Positions 63,678 to 64,000 of a stretch of DNA of 64,000 bases are shown one piece after another. Position numbers and translations under genes: made by a program. The stretch covers positions 6,970,903-7,034,902 of the forward strand of contig NC_072450.1 in the NCBI RefSeq assembly GCF_027596085.1. Direction: 5' to 3'. The DNA is from Anoplopoma fimbria (Eukaryota; Chordata; Actinopteri; Perciformes; Anoplopomatidae). Numbering within the stretch: position 1 is the stretch's first letter; the number at the start of each line of letters is the position of its first letter. The notes under the pieces were generated by a model. That model did no database searches. It was not told the origin of the DNA and worked only from the letters and a program-made list of their open reading frames with translations.

Positions 63678-64000
63678 ACAGAACAATAGCAGAAAGCACT
63701 TGGTCAGGTTTAATAAATACACAGAAACCTCATAATGATGATACACAGTATCAATATGATGAATTGTTTTCGAACACAGCGGTTGTATAGGATGTTTGTT
63801 TGGATGTTTATTTATTCCTTCAATGCAACTTCAACCTTCGTGCTTCCAACCATCAGTCCTTCAGTCACATTGTTTGTTTGGCAGCTTTGAGAAAAAGCTC
63901 TTAGACTCCTTCTATGGAAGTTGATAATGGAAACACACTGACCTTTAGCATTATTTGTCAATTAATGTACTTTTCTTGCTGAAAGTATTGAAGTAACTTC

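Overview
This is a window of vertebrate, almost certainly teleost (probably percomorph), nuclear DNA. Three signs point there. Split exons give a clear vertebrate metallophosphoesterase, MPPED2. CA/GT microsatellites are dense. The dispersed repeats are of types familiar from fish genomes: tRNA-derived SINEs with a TGTAA-type tail, an L2-like LINE end, Tc1-type terminal sequence and a TG...CA solo LTR. There is no bacterial or phage content.

The only gene I can support is mpped2, on the minus strand. Its first three coding exons are at 30311-30199, 10723-10542 and 4656-4431, with GT/AG splice sites and matching phases. They code for about 174 residues (521 nt). The remaining ~115-120 residues, including the last metal ligands, must lie beyond base 1. 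Introns of 19.5 kb and 5.9 kb and part of a third fill the left half of the window. Upstream of the ATG exon there is a candidate splice acceptor (exon from about 30487), a candidate TATA-driven 5' UTR exon (about 31542-31424), and a GC/CpG-rich segment (33140-33720) that may be a second or bidirectional promoter.

From 33.8 to 36.35 kb lies an AT-rich minisatellite of about 24 units. Each unit carries a core resembling a Tc1-type transposon terminus. From 36.4 to 64 kb no gene is visible. This stretch holds nested and duplicated repeats, two clear hairpins, a TTC tract, many GT/CA arrays and several low-repeat, homeobox-site-rich segments that look like conserved non-coding elements. In human, MPPED2 sits upstream in the PAX6-DCDC1 neighbourhood, known for long-range regulation, so a regulatory desert is plausible here. 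No alignment could be run, so this is inference.

Most open reading frames in the window are translations of microsatellites or AT-rich repeats and are not genes. I found no convincing new protein system. The most interesting items are structural: the transposon-end-derived minisatellite beside the gene's promoter region, the CA repeat abutting the first coding exon's splice donor, a nested LTR with a later 414-bp duplication, and two foldback sequences.
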